Assembly (NCBI GenBank): GCA_030066795.1
Contig: JASJAW010000018.1
Coordinates: forward strand, 1 to 64,000
Source of the DNA: Dinoroseobacter sp.
Lineage (GTDB): Bacteria > Pseudomonadota > Alphaproteobacteria > Rhodobacterales > Rhodobacteraceae
DNA: 64,000 bases
Reading direction: 5' to 3'
A program made the translations under genes and the position numbers. Positions 1 through 7,472 of the stretch are shown here, in pieces (positions within the stretch are counted from its first letter, which is position 1; the number at the start of each line of letters is the position of its first letter). The notes below the pieces were generated by a model, which worked only from the letters and a program-made list of their open reading frames with translations, was not told the DNA's origin and ran no database searches.

Positions 1-60
1 CAGCGCCCGACCCGCCCCCCAGGGCGGGCGCTTTCGCACCCACCCTCGGGCCGGGCGCTG
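1..60. repeat. Nested inverted repeat, possible terminator of an upstream gene
   Basis: A short GC hairpin has CCCGCCC (11-17) pairing with GGGCGGG (22-28). It sits inside a longer inverted repeat in which bases 1-9 pair with 52-60. No T-run follows. No gene is visible from here to 176, so this may end a transcript entering from outside the window. Confidence 0.4.
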
Positions 61-176
61 AAACCTCTAGCTCACACCTCTTCCACACAGATCCAGAGTT
101 GGATATGCTTATCGAACGTAGTGGCGGTGTTTCGAGAACGCTTGCCACCGAAGCTTTTCTTTCTAGCGAGGAATAA

Positions 177-875
177 ATGGTTTCTCCCAAAGATGACGAA
201 AGCCAAAACAGCTCTGGTTTAAACGAATCTGACGAAGAAAGAATGGATAAGCTTATAGGCTATCTTCAGCGAATTGGACTTCCGGGTTTCGCCACGGATA
301 TTCGAATGCAAGAAAGTAATCGCAAGCTCTTGGAGCTTTATCGTCAGGCGGATTATTATGAAGTTGTCTCAATGGTTTGGGGTGTAAAACTTGATAGACA
401 TATTCAAGACTCTATTGCCATTCAATCTAGTCTACAGGAAAAGAGCTCGATTTATAATACAGTAATTATTTCGCTTGGATACGCTAGCTTCTTTGGTATT
501 TGGCAGCATGTGTCACCGAATTTAACTTTTCAAGAAAACGCGTTTCTTGGAGTTCTTCTTGGAATCTCAATTCTCTTTTTTGTCGGTTGGACAATTTATA
601 CAATTATTTACCAATCGCGCCATGCGTTGAGGTATATTGAGGCTCTTGATGTCGAATTTGAATCGCTTGAATTAAGATTGCAAGAATTCGATGAGGTAAA
701 TCATAAAATTCGAACCTCTGCGCTTAGAGTGCAGAAGTACTGGACACCAATATTTGTGATTTCACTTGCAACAGGATTTCTTGCAGGAGTCCTTCTCATT
801 GTGACTTTGTTTTTTGGCGTCCTAGAAATCTATTGGTCCCCGATACTAGAACTATTGGCTTTATTCGGACGCTAG
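177..875 (+). CDS. AT-rich hypothetical membrane protein
   Basis: I do not recognise this 232-residue protein. It has an acidic, polar N-terminal half (1-90) and three hydrophobic segments at about 92-111, 121-145 and 190-218. A polar linker rich in Glu and Leu (about 150-185) could form a coiled coil. The start has a GAGGAA ribosome site about six bases upstream. The gene is clearly richer in A and T than the GC-rich genes on both sides, which suggests acquisition by transfer. No neighbour shares an obvious operon with it. It is most likely an inner-membrane protein of unknown role. Confidence 0.75.
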   Translation: MVSPKDDESQNSSGLNESDEERMDKLIGYLQRIGLPGFATDIRMQESNRKLLELYRQADYYEVVSMVWGVKLDRHIQDSIAIQSSLQEKSSIYNTVIISLGYASFFGIWQHVSPNLTFQENAFLGVLLGISILFFVGWTIYTIIYQSRHALRYIEALDVEFESLELRLQEFDEVNHKIRTSALRVQKYWTPIFVISLATGFLAGVLLIVTLFFGVLEIYWSPILELLALFGR

Positions 876-961
876 CGAGTATTCCGGGGTGCCCCGACCG
901 TCTCTCACCTCCCCCAAGAACCCGCCTTCTTCCCGCCCCATCCCTCACCTAAACTCCGCCC

Positions 962-1267
962 ATGGATGGCATCCTCCCCCAACTCCTCAAATTCGCGCTC
1001 CTGCTTGCCGCGGGCGCAGGCGTTCCCGGCGCGCTGATCACATGGGTCTTCGGCGGGCGCTGGGTCTGGCGGCTCTGGCTCGCCGTGATGGCGGGGATCG
1101 TCCTCTGGCTGATCTGGTTCTTCGGCCTCTCCGAGCGCTGCTGCCCCACGGGGATGGAGGGGCTCGCGCTCTTCATCTGGCCGCTCCTTGGGCTCGGCGT
1201 CGGGGTGGGGCTCGCCTTCGGCTACGGCGTCGCGACACTCGTCAGGGACCTGACGGGCAAGACATAG
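962..1267 (+). CDS. Small hypothetical membrane protein
   Basis: This 101-residue protein has three or four hydrophobic stretches (about 8-27, 33-55 and 65-92), with tryptophan-rich loops and a Cys-Cys pair near 59. No family is recognised. It ends with a short charged tail. The composition matches the GC-rich chromosome, unlike the AT-rich gene just upstream. No strong ribosome site is seen before the ATG. Another reading frame overlaps it on the minus strand, but the hydrophobic pattern favours this one. Confidence 0.6.
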   Translation: MDGILPQLLKFALLLAAGAGVPGALITWVFGGRWVWRLWLAVMAGIVLWLIWFFGLSERCCPTGMEGLALFIWPLLGLGVGVGLAFGYGVATLVRDLTGKT

Positions 1268-1390
1268 CACACCCGCAGGTCAGGCTCTCCCGCGCCGAAC
1301 CCCACCCGACGCGGTCCGATGTCAAATGTCTCTTGTGGTGTTTACCTGTCCGGAAAGACGCCCGTTACCGCGGGTCGACAGGCCGTTTTG

Positions 1391-1834
1391 TCATTTTCCG
1401 TTGTTCCAGATGTCGTGGGACGCACGCCAGACCCCGTCATCCTGTTTTTCATAAATCAGAAGCTCTTTGCCGCCGACTTCCATGGTGCCGCCCCCGTCTT
1501 TTGGGACCGTAACTGTCCAAAACCCGGTCACGATCCCGGTGTCGCCGATGACGTCAATGGAGATCGTCTCAAGGGTAAGACCGGTCACCCCCGCATCGAA
1601 CGCCCCTTGCCAGAACGCCGCGATGGCGTCTCGTCCCTCCACCGGCGCACGGTCCGGGGGCATCAGCACGGCATCCTCGGTGAAGGATTGCGCGGCCACC
1701 GCGGCGCCGTCTCCCGCGCTGAAGAGGTCCATCCATTGCGCGCGGGCGGCTTCGATCTCCGCTTCGGTGGCAAAAACCGCGCCGGATGTGAGGAGTGTCA
1801 GGCTCGCTGCGGCAATAAGTCTTTTAAAACGCAT
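1391..1834 (-). CDS. Secreted SnoaL/NTF2-like (DUF4440-type) protein
   Basis: The 147-residue protein starts with a Sec signal peptide (about residues 1-22, ending in AVFA). The rest resembles NTF2-like SnoaL/DUF4440 domains: an ARxQW helix, a GDGAAVAAQ turn, FTEDAVLMPPD, then strands ending with a conserved Trp-rich segment. Proteins of this fold bind small ligands or act as isomerases, and the substrate here cannot be told. I chose the ATG at 1834 because GGGAGGAA lies just upstream and the signal peptide begins there. A longer reading to 1906 adds 24 residues with no such support. Confidence 0.8.
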   Translation of the reverse strand: MRFKRLIAAASLTLLTSGAVFATEAEIEAARAQWMDLFSAGDGAAVAAQSFTEDAVLMPPDRAPVEGRDAIAAFWQGAFDAGVTGLTLETISIDVIGDTGIVTGFWTVTVPKDGGGTMEVGGKELLIYEKQDDGVWRASHDIWNNGK

Positions 1835-1856
1835 AATATATTCCTCCCTGAAAATC

Positions 1857-1873
1857 AGCGCCAATCTGGCGCT
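1857..1873. repeat. Perfect inverted repeat in the leader of the SnoaL-like gene
   Basis: AGCGCCA (1857-1863) and TGGCGCT (1867-1873) form perfect 7-base arms around ATC. The repeat lies about 23 bases upstream of the start at 1834. It could be an operator or a small leader hairpin. Confidence 0.35.
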
Positions 1874-2043
1874 CACCCCGAAAATACACCAAGACAATCT
1901 GGCCACCTAGGCACTTCTCGACCAACCAGAAGACCGAGGGGCCGTGGTCCTGCACGCTGGCACCCTCAAAGGTCCGGGGTTTCGCTCCGGCCCACGGCGG
2001 GCGCGACACGCACAGCGGAACTAGGTGCCCTCCACAAGCCATC

Positions 2044-2057
2044 TTGACCTAAATCAT
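2044..2057 (+). promoter_or_regulatory. FNR/Dnr-type box upstream of the DksA/TraR gene
   Basis: TTGAC-CTAA-ATCAT matches the FNR family pattern TTGAY-N4-ATCAA except for the last base. It lies 56 bases before the start at 2113. No convincing -10 is seen at the class II distance, so the exact promoter is unclear. Confidence 0.55.
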
Positions 2058-2112
2058 ACTCCCCCGCGCAGCTTTCCCGCACACTCCTCCTCCAACATCA
2101 GGAGGAGACCCC

Positions 2113-2430
2113 ATGGACACCACCCTTGCCGAGAAGACCCTGCGCGCCCGCCGGGCCGAGATTGTCGGGGATCTGGCCCGGATCGAAGACGCGCTCGACG
2201 ACACCCCGCCCAGCGACTGGGAGGATCGCGCATCCGAGCGGCAGGGGGATGAGGTGCTGGAGGCGCATGGAAACCTCGAACAGGCCGAGCTGGCCCAGAT
2301 CGACGCCGCGCTGAAGCGCCTTGCCGAGGGCACGTATGGCATCTGCCTGAAATGCGGCGACACGATCTCGGACGCGCGTCTTGCGGCGGTCCCCACCGCC
2401 GCGCTCTGCAGGACCTGCGCGGCGGGCTAA
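2113..2430 (+). CDS. DksA/TraR family C4-type zinc-finger protein
   Basis: The 105-residue protein has a coiled-coil-like N-terminal half (about 3-72) and a C-terminal zinc finger, Cys78-x2-Cys81-x17-Cys99-x2-Cys102, as in DksA/TraR proteins. Members of this family bind RNA polymerase through the secondary channel. This protein is shorter than DksA (about 150 residues) and has PPSDWED at the coiled-coil tip, so it belongs to the short TraR-like branch. AGGAGGAG lies just before the ATG. The FNR-type box at 2044-2057 suggests induction at low oxygen. The family assignment is firm; its target genes are unknown. Confidence 0.9.
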   Translation: MDTTLAEKTLRARRAEIVGDLARIEDALDDTPPSDWEDRASERQGDEVLEAHGNLEQAELAQIDAALKRLAEGTYGICLKCGDTISDARLAAVPTAALCRTCAAG

Positions 2431-2463
2431 CGGCCCCTCCGGCGGGGGTGGCGCGGCTGTCCC

Positions 2464-2901
2464 CTAGCGGCTGAATACCCGCCGCCACCACGCGCGCTTC
2501 TCCTCCGGCTTTGGCGCCGGCGCATTCACCTCTTCAATCTCCAGCTCCCCGCCGGGGATCGGGCGCAGGCCGGCCTCGATCAGCAATTGCCGTTCGCGCC
2601 GCCGGTCGAGCTGCACCTGCTGCACCTGCTCGGCGACCTCCTGCTTGGTCTCTCCGGGAAAGTCCGTGCCGCCCATCCGCAGGTGCGCAGGTGTCCGGCC
2701 CTTGTCGATCAGGTCGTCCATGTCCTGCTGCCGCCAGATGCGGCGCAGCTCGGTCATCGAGACAATCGCCGCCACGGGTTTGTTGTGTCGCGTCAGGATG
2801 CAATGGCTGCGCGGGTCCTGCACCTTCACCACGATCTCCGACAGGTGCTTGCGCGCCACCGTGGTCGAGAGCCGCAGCATCGCGGGATATTTAACCTCCA
2901 T
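2464..2901 (-). CDS. Orphan Phd/YefM-like antitoxin-type protein
   Basis: Residues 8-55 resemble the Phd/YefM DNA-binding fold, with an LSTTVARKHLSEIV stretch, an ILTRHNKPVAAIVS strand pair and a following MTELRRIW helix. Residues 90-145 form a charged tail that is longer than in typical antitoxins. No RelE, Doc or other toxin gene lies beside it on either strand, so it is either an orphan or a Phd-fold regulator. A GGAGG site lies four bases before the ATG at 2901, which favours this start over Met8. The palindrome at 2945-2959 lies in its upstream region and may be its own operator. Confidence 0.7.
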   Translation of the reverse strand: MEVKYPAMLRLSTTVARKHLSEIVVKVQDPRSHCILTRHNKPVAAIVSMTELRRIWRQQDMDDLIDKGRTPAHLRMGGTDFPGETKQEVAEQVQQVQLDRRRERQLLIEAGLRPIPGGELEIEEVNAPAPKPEEKRAWWRRVFSR

Positions 2902-2944
2902 CAGGCCTCCGGGGGGTGCTGCAAAATGTACAAACAGGCCCGGA

Positions 2945-2959
2945 GTTTTGCGCCAAAAC
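2945..2959. promoter_or_regulatory. Palindrome GTTTTG-CGC-CAAAAC upstream of the Phd-like gene
   Basis: The 6-base arms are perfect around a 3-base centre, 44 bases upstream of the start at 2901. Phd-type antitoxins usually repress their own promoter through palindromes, so this is a reasonable operator candidate. Confidence 0.35.
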
Positions 2960-3041
2960 GTAAAAAATCCCTCGCGGCACCGGGCGCCAAAGGCCCGCTC
3001 TCGTCCGTCGGACGGTCTCCTCCAGCGAAACCGGGCCGCAC

Positions 3042-3084
3042 TTGCCCCAGATCAAAGCAGTATCCCCGACTCAGCTTGTATAAT
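3042..3084 (+). promoter_or_regulatory. Class II FNR-type promoter
   Basis: The box TTGCC-CCAG-ATCAA (3042-3055) is followed by a perfect TATAAT at 3079-3084. The box centre lies 30.5 bases before the -10 start. This puts the centre near -42 from the expected transcription start, the class II activator position. The promoter drives the small membrane protein at 3124. The same geometry recurs at 6071-6113. Confidence 0.75.
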
Positions 3085-3123
3085 CCACATTGTAAATACA
3101 CCTAAAGCGAAGGGGTTTTCGCG

Positions 3124-3309
3124 ATGATCCGGCTTGCACTTATCCTTTATGCCATGATCGGCACCACGCTTGCGGGCACTTTAATGGTGGCTGCCCTGAC
3201 GGCGGGTTACACCACCACGCAACCTGTTGTCTGGGCTGCCGTACTGGGCTTTGTGCTGGGCATTCCGGTGGCGTACTTCGTCGCGCGCGAGATCACCAAT
3301 CGCGGCTGA
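3124..3309 (+). CDS. Short two-helix membrane protein, copy A
   Basis: This 61-residue protein has two hydrophobic helices (about 3-26 and 35-52) and the C-terminal ending YFVAREITNRG. It is a close paralogue of the protein at 6155, which shares the TLAG motif, the TQP turn and the same last 11 residues. Two more diverged relatives follow at 7903 and 8100. AAGGGG lies before the ATG. The FNR-type class II promoter at 3042 implies expression at low oxygen or under nitric oxide. From memory, similar short roseobacter proteins sometimes carry a misleading CTP synthetase label; nothing here supports that. The function is unknown. Confidence 0.8.
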   Translation: MIRLALILYAMIGTTLAGTLMVAALTAGYTTTQPVVWAAVLGFVLGIPVAYFVAREITNRG

Positions 3310-3487
3310 TCGGTTTGGCTTGATGCAGCTGTGCGGTGGAAACTGAGCGGGAGTGTTGTCTAAAGCTCTCAGGTGGAAGGATTTTCGCCACGGTTACGGT
3401 GAAAATACTGCCATACCTGAGTTTAACTCTTGCATGGCCGATTACCGTCGGGATTTCTTGTTCCATTCACCCAAAAAGAACACAGGA

Positions 3488-4162
3488 ATGAAGAAAACTT
3501 TACTCGCCGCCGCCATGTCTATTCTGATGGTGGGTTCTGCGGACGCTCAGGACCGGTACGCTACGCTGTTCGTAGGGGGAAAATCTCTCGACGAAACAGA
3601 GTTTGATGCACTCAACTCAATCAGTGGCACCTTTCGCTTCGGAGGAGATTTTTCATCTGACAATGGGTACAATCTCGGCGCGATCATCGGCCGACGGTTC
3701 GCTCCCAATATTCGCGGTGAGATCGAGTTTTCCTAAGGATCGAACGACCTGACAAGTCTCAACCTTACATCTGGTCCGGGAACTCCGGACAGTATTTCCG
3801 CAACAGGCAGCTTTGATACTACATTCCTGATGGCAAATGTGTGGGTAGACATTCAGACAGCGTCATCCTTCACGCCTTATGTTGGTGGCGGTCTTGGCGT
3901 CGGACGCGTAGAGGCATCTGGAGTGAATCTTGCGAATACGAGCACCATCAAAGTAACCGGCTCCAGCACTGGGCTTGCTGGCCAGTTTGGGTTCGGGGCA
4001 CGCTGGGACCTTGCTGTCGGGAGTCTCGATATTGGCTACAGGTACCAGATAACCGAGTACGATGGGCTCTCGTCGGATACACTCGGCGCCGGCGGCATAA
4101 TCTTCGACAACGGGAAACTACGCGCTCACACATTGAATGTGGGCTACAGCTTCCCGTTTTAG
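3488..4162 (+). pseudogene. Outer-membrane beta-barrel protein gene with an in-frame stop
   Basis: The frame begins at ATG 3488 with a clear signal peptide (MKKTLLAAAMSILMVGSADA). It continues as an outer-membrane beta-barrel of the small OmpA/opacity type: alternating strands, a GYNLGAIIGRRF segment, YVGGGLGVG, a GFGARWDL strand, IGYRYQIT, and a C-terminal Phe (YSFPF). A TAA at 3734-3736 interrupts it after EIEFS. The same frame then runs open to 4162 with no shift, and barrel-like sequence resumes at once (GSNDLTS). A single base change, for example TAT or TAC to TAA, would explain it. The gene is either a recent pseudogene or carries a sequencing error. About 224 residues would result if the stop were read through. 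Confidence 0.8.
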
Positions 4163-4228
4163 GGCTTCCCCGATGCGGTCACGGCCAGCGCTCGGCGATC
4201 GCCGCTGAAGAAGCCCGATTAAGTCCGC

Positions 4229-4489
4229 TTACGCTTCGATATACATGACCACGGTTTCCGGGCGCACGCCATCGTATTTCATGGCCTCTGCCCCGGCGGC
4301 GCTCTTCATCATCGCGTCGAGCGCGTCCATATCCGCAACCTCCATGGAGAGCGCGACCTTGTTCGGAGCGTCGGGCAGAACATAGGTCTGCATGTTGGTC
4401 GCGATCCCGGCAAAAACTTCCGCGCGTTTGGGCGAGGCGAGCCAGTGATCCACATCATTCACTTCATGGACAGCAATAAGTTTTGGCAT
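4229..4489 (-). CDS. Small conserved-type hypothetical protein
   Basis: The 86-residue protein starts MPKLIAVHEVNDVDHWL and ends ETVVMYIEA. It alternates short strands and helices in a pattern like the ferredoxin-like dimeric alpha-beta barrel proteins, a structural guess only. No signal peptide or membrane helix is present. It is soluble and stands alone, convergent with the broken barrel gene. The 248 bases upstream of it, up to the next minus-strand gene, show no gene. Confidence 0.65.
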   Translation of the reverse strand: MPKLIAVHEVNDVDHWLASPKRAEVFAGIATNMQTYVLPDAPNKVALSMEVADMDALDAMMKSAAGAEAMKYDGVRPETVVMYIEA

Positions 4490-4737
4490 TTAAAGTCCCC
4501 CTCTCTGAAAGATTTCACGGTCGCACGGGGAAGGGGCGTTAGGCAAAAGAATTCTGTAGTGCGGCCCCTCGCTGCTTGCCCGAGCCAGTTCGATACAAAG
4601 CTCTGGACCGCTGCCGAGACGGTTTAGCTCCGTACCAGACGTTGTTGCGCAAGTGCCTGGTAGCGGTGCCGCCCGCTCAACGTAGCGGCGCAAGAGCCAG
4701 AGATTTGCTTTTCAAATCGCCGTGCCGCGACCAAGGG

Positions 4738-5733
4738 TTATTGCACGGTCTGGCGATTTCTTCCCAAGCCGAGGGTGCCCGTGGCCGCCTCGGAGAGCTT
4801 ACGTGCCTCAACAACAATGAGAAAAAGACATAAAGCCGAGAGCGTTTCTCGTAATTCTGCGACGCGCAATCCGGGCACGCTTCCGAACAGAACGTCAGTG
4901 ATCTCGTGCTGACACAGGGTCACGAACAACATGGCGATTGCCAATCCGACGCTCGGGAATGGCAGACCGAGTCGGCTCTGATGCCATCTCCAAATCGGTG
5001 AACTCCAGTACAGAACTGGGACAACACAGCCCCACAGGAAGAAACACAGAATGAATAGGTGATCAAACAGGTACCCAAACATGTTGTGAAAGTTCACTTC
5101 ATTCTGCACATTGACCTGTGATAGCTGCTCGGGCGTTTCGAAGCTCAGTAGTCTTTGCCCCCAGCTAACTTCTTCGCCGAACATCACAAAGAACAACACC
5201 GCCAGAAACAGCAGCATATTACGATTTGCTGAGCTTGGCATTCGAAGGCTCAGACCGAGCGAAAGTAGTGACGCCGCCAAGAGAATTAAAGCCGACAGCG
5301 TTTCAAGAAATCCGTCTTCTTGATTGATCCAGACCAGGGTAAGTGGGCGAAACAACTGTGTGCCGAATGAAATATAGAAGATCGCCGCGCACAGCCCAGT
5401 AAAGGCTAAACCCGCAGTTACGTTGATAACCCGTCTCTGGTTTTCTTCATACTGAACAGGGAAACACGACCCTTCTTTCTCTCGACGTTGATACCATTGC
5501 GTCTTTTCGATTTGCGGCATTGCCAGAGCGCATACGAAAAAGAAGGCGGCAAACGCAAACACGCTGGTTTGTGCAACGGTTACGGTTGCCAAAGCAGTGT
5601 CCCGGGTCAGCAGGTTTTCCGAGGTCAGGGATTGGTCCATGACGCCAATGGAAATCAAGTGCTCTGGAGTAACCAGTGTAGCGGCAACTAAAAAAACAAC
5701 TGCCAGAAAGAAATAGATAATCGCGCCCTTCAT
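4738..5733 (-). CDS. Multi-pass membrane protein with a GEEVSWGQR motif
   Basis: About 331 residues with roughly eight hydrophobic helices. Between two of them is a conspicuous polar segment, FGEEVSWGQRLLSFETPEQL, followed by NVQNEVNFHNMFGYLFDH. I recall an EE-x-SWGQR signature in uncharacterised integral membrane proteins, but I know of no assigned function. Its charged and His/Asn residues inside a membrane protein could suggest an active or metal site; this is inference. The ATG at 5733 begins directly before the first helix. An ATG at 5754 adds seven residues. Neither has a good ribosome site. Base composition is less GC-rich than the surroundings. Confidence 0.7.
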   Translation of the reverse strand: MKGAIIYFFLAVVFLVAATLVTPEHLISIGVMDQSLTSENLLTRDTALATVTVAQTSVFAFAAFFFVCALAMPQIEKTQWYQRREKEGSCFPVQYEENQRRVINVTAGLAFTGLCAAIFYISFGTQLFRPLTLVWINQEDGFLETLSALILLAASLLSLGLSLRMPSSANRNMLLFLAVLFFVMFGEEVSWGQRLLSFETPEQLSQVNVQNEVNFHNMFGYLFDHLFILCFFLWGCVVPVLYWSSPIWRWHQSRLGLPFPSVGLAIAMLFVTLCQHEITDVLFGSVPGLRVAELRETLSALCLFLIVVEARKLSEAATGTLGLGRNRQTVQ

Positions 5734-5754
5734 ACTGAAGCGGTAGCAGAGCAT

Positions 5755-6070
5755 CGTGTTTTTCTACAACAGTCCAAAGCTGATCCACGCTAACGTGGGC
5801 TCTCCCAGCGTAGAAACTTAATCAAACCAGCAGGTCTTGAAGAAACTGTTCTCGGGACCGAAACGACTCTGTACTGCTGTCTTCCAACGGTGCTCAGAAC
5901 TCGTAGCCGTACAAGCAAAGAAGTTTTCGTCTCCGGGTTCCACGGGAGCTGGAGGAGCGCGTGTACTGCGTGATATCCGGAAGCCTCTTTTGGATGTTTG
6001 TTGTGTTTTGATCTCTCCATCGGAAAGCGCTTCCAATACACAAACTTCGCCCGGCAGACGTGCGCATAAA
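5755..6070. other. Intergenic stretch without a supported gene
   Basis: Frames on both strands are open here, but none has a plausible start site, family pattern or membrane pattern. I treat the stretch as the upstream region of the minus-strand membrane protein gene plus the lead-in to the FNR-type promoter at 6071. Confidence 0.6.
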
Positions 6071-6113
6071 TTGCCCTAGATCAAAGACGCGTCTCCGACC
6101 AAAGTCGTATACT
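6071..6113 (+). promoter_or_regulatory. Class II FNR-type promoter, second copy
   Basis: TTGCC-CTAG-ATCAA (6071-6084) is followed by TATACT at 6108-6113. The distance from box centre to -10 start is 30.5 bases, identical to the promoter at 3042-3084. It drives the paralogous small membrane protein at 6155. Confidence 0.75.
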
Positions 6114-6154
6114 CCAGACTGCAGATACGCCAAAAGTGTGGGAGGGGTACCACG

Positions 6155-6340
6155 ATGGTTCGGCTGGCATTTTATCTTTTCTTTCCAACAGCAATCACGC
6201 TGGCGGGGTCGCTCGTGATCGCGGCTCTCGCGATGGGCATGACGGATACGCAGCCCATTTTAGTGGCATCGGTACTCGGCTTCGCATTGGGGGTACCGGC
6301 ATCTTATTTTGTCGCACGCGAGATCACCAATCGCGGCTGA
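6155..6340 (+). CDS. Short two-helix membrane protein, copy B
   Basis: This 61-residue paralogue of the protein at 3124 has the same length, two hydrophobic helices, the TLAGSLVIAAL motif, a D-TQP turn and the identical ending YFVAREITNRG. GGAGGGG lies before the ATG. Promoter and gene form one duplicated module with copy A. The short size, amphipathic tail and oxygen-type control suggest a membrane-associated stress or regulatory protein. No function is known to me. Confidence 0.8.
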   Translation: MVRLAFYLFFPTAITLAGSLVIAALAMGMTDTQPILVASVLGFALGVPASYFVAREITNRG

Positions 6341-6398
6341 GCTTCGCCGCTCAGACCGGGATGCGCCCGTTAATTGTCTTCCCCCTGGCGGGCGCTCT

Positions 6399-6424
6399 GG
6401 CGCGGGGCCCTAAGGCTCCGCGCC
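6399..6424 (+). terminator. Strong hairpin downstream of small membrane protein copy B
   Basis: An 11-base-pair stem, GGCGCGGGGCC with GGCTCCGCGCC (one G-U pair), closes a CTAA tetraloop. No T-run follows, so it may stop or protect the transcript rather than act as a classical intrinsic terminator. Confidence 0.45.
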
Positions 6425-6534
6425 GGTAGCAATCAAGTCTTCGCGCGTTGCGCGCGATCAACGAAACGGGCTTGGGCGCCCCGCAAGCTCAGGTCCGCAG
6501 ACCCCGTCGGCGAACGGCCCGACTGGCGGGGCCG

Positions 6535-6562
6535 CCGGCGCGGGGCAGGGGCCTCGCGCCGG
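6535..6562 (-). terminator. Hairpin directly after the minus-strand stop at 6563
   Basis: CCGGCGCG (6535-6542) pairs with CGCGCCGG (6555-6562). It starts right after the stop codon of the gene ending at 6563 and probably ends the three-gene minus-strand unit 7754-6563. A T-run is lacking. Confidence 0.45.
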
Positions 6563-6943
6563 TCAGTCTTTCGTAGCGGCGGCGTTTTTCACAACCGCAT
6601 CGTAGGCCTCCGTATCCGCGCTTTTCAAATGCTCCAGTGCCATTTCGGCCCGCCTGCGGATTTGTGCCTTCAATGCGTCTTTGGTTGCCTTCATCTCAAG
6701 GTTCTTTTCGCCCAGTTTTTTCAGGGCTGGAGTTTCCGGCCAGTCCTGTTCCTGCGCCAAATCCAGTAGCGCGTCTGTGAGCGTCCCCAGTTGGTCGCCA
6801 TAGCTCCAGACCTCGGTGATGATCTTGTATTCCACCTCCGGGCTGCCACGCATACGAGCGAACCATGTCGTCTCGATATCCTGCACCACATCGCCGGAGA
6901 GCGGGTACTCGATGGTGGGTGAAAAATTCCAATAGGGGAACAT
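6563..6943 (-). CDS. Hypothetical protein, last gene of a three-gene unit
   Basis: The 126-residue soluble protein has an N-terminal part beginning MFPYWNFSPTIEYPLSGDVV and a long, charged helical C-terminal half (about 65-120) that could form a coiled coil. No signal peptide or membrane helix is seen and no family is recognised. AGGAGG precedes the ATG. It follows the glyoxalase-fold gene by 75 bases in the same direction and probably shares its transcript, which would start from the FNR-box region near 7815-7850. Confidence 0.65.
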   Translation of the reverse strand: MFPYWNFSPTIEYPLSGDVVQDIETTWFARMRGSPEVEYKIITEVWSYGDQLGTLTDALLDLAQEQDWPETPALKKLGEKNLEMKATKDALKAQIRRRAEMALEHLKSADTEAYDAVVKNAAATKD

Positions 6944-7018
6944 GGGAAAAACCTCCTGAAACGAATGGCGGAAGTTTTGCTTTGCAAATCGATTGGATCA
7001 AGCGCCGGGTTGCGTGCG

Positions 7019-7435
7019 TCAGATCCGTCCGTTGATTTCTATCAGGTTGCCCTCGGGATCATTAACATAGACATGCCGCAGCCCGGGGATGGCGAACTCG
7101 CCCGTAACCGAGAACGGAATCCCTGCTGCTGTCAGCCTGTCGATCACACCTTGCAGGTCATCGACATGAAACGCCACGTGGCCACCAACGCTTGGGTTGT
7201 GAATCAGGTCATTCTTTTTGGCAAAATCCGGGTCAGGCGCGATCAGGTGCAACCCTGTATGCCCCTCCCGCCCGTCGGCCAACAGCGCGAGCTTGTCCGG
7301 GTCACCGGGTAAATACCCGCGGGAGGCCGGGAACTCCCATGGTTTTTCCTGCATACCCAGAATCTCGGTGTAGAAGGCGGCGGTCTCGCGGACGTCTTTT
7401 GCCTGTAAGTTCACATGATGGATGGACCAAGCCAT
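7019..7435 (-). CDS. VOC/glyoxalase-fold metalloenzyme
   Basis: The 138-residue protein starts MAWSIHHVNLQAKDV and shows both halves of a vicinal-oxygen-chelate fold: HHVNLQAKDVRETAAFY at the N terminus, then GGHVAFHVDDLQGVIDRL and DPEGNLIEING. Likely metal ligands are the His near residue 7, the internal His residues (HVAFHV) and the Glu before ING, as in glyoxalase I and related dioxygenases or fosfomycin-resistance enzymes. The substrate is unknown. AGGAGG sits seven bases before the ATG at 7435, which rejects a longer reading to 7564. It lies between two small genes in one unit. Confidence 0.85.
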   Translation of the reverse strand: MAWSIHHVNLQAKDVRETAAFYTEILGMQEKPWEFPASRGYLPGDPDKLALLADGREGHTGLHLIAPDPDFAKKNDLIHNPSVGGHVAFHVDDLQGVIDRLTAAGIPFSVTGEFAIPGLRHVYVNDPEGNLIEINGRI

Positions 7436-7472
7436 TGAAAAACCTCCTGCTTCAGGAAGGCTATCATGCGCA

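Noticed and set aside
3124-3309. CTP synthetase label for the short membrane proteins
   Set aside because: A 61-residue two-helix protein has none of the amidotransferase or synthetase motifs.
4576-4833. Open frame on the plus strand of 85 codons
   Set aside because: No family pattern or start site, and it overlaps the end of the membrane protein gene on the other strand.
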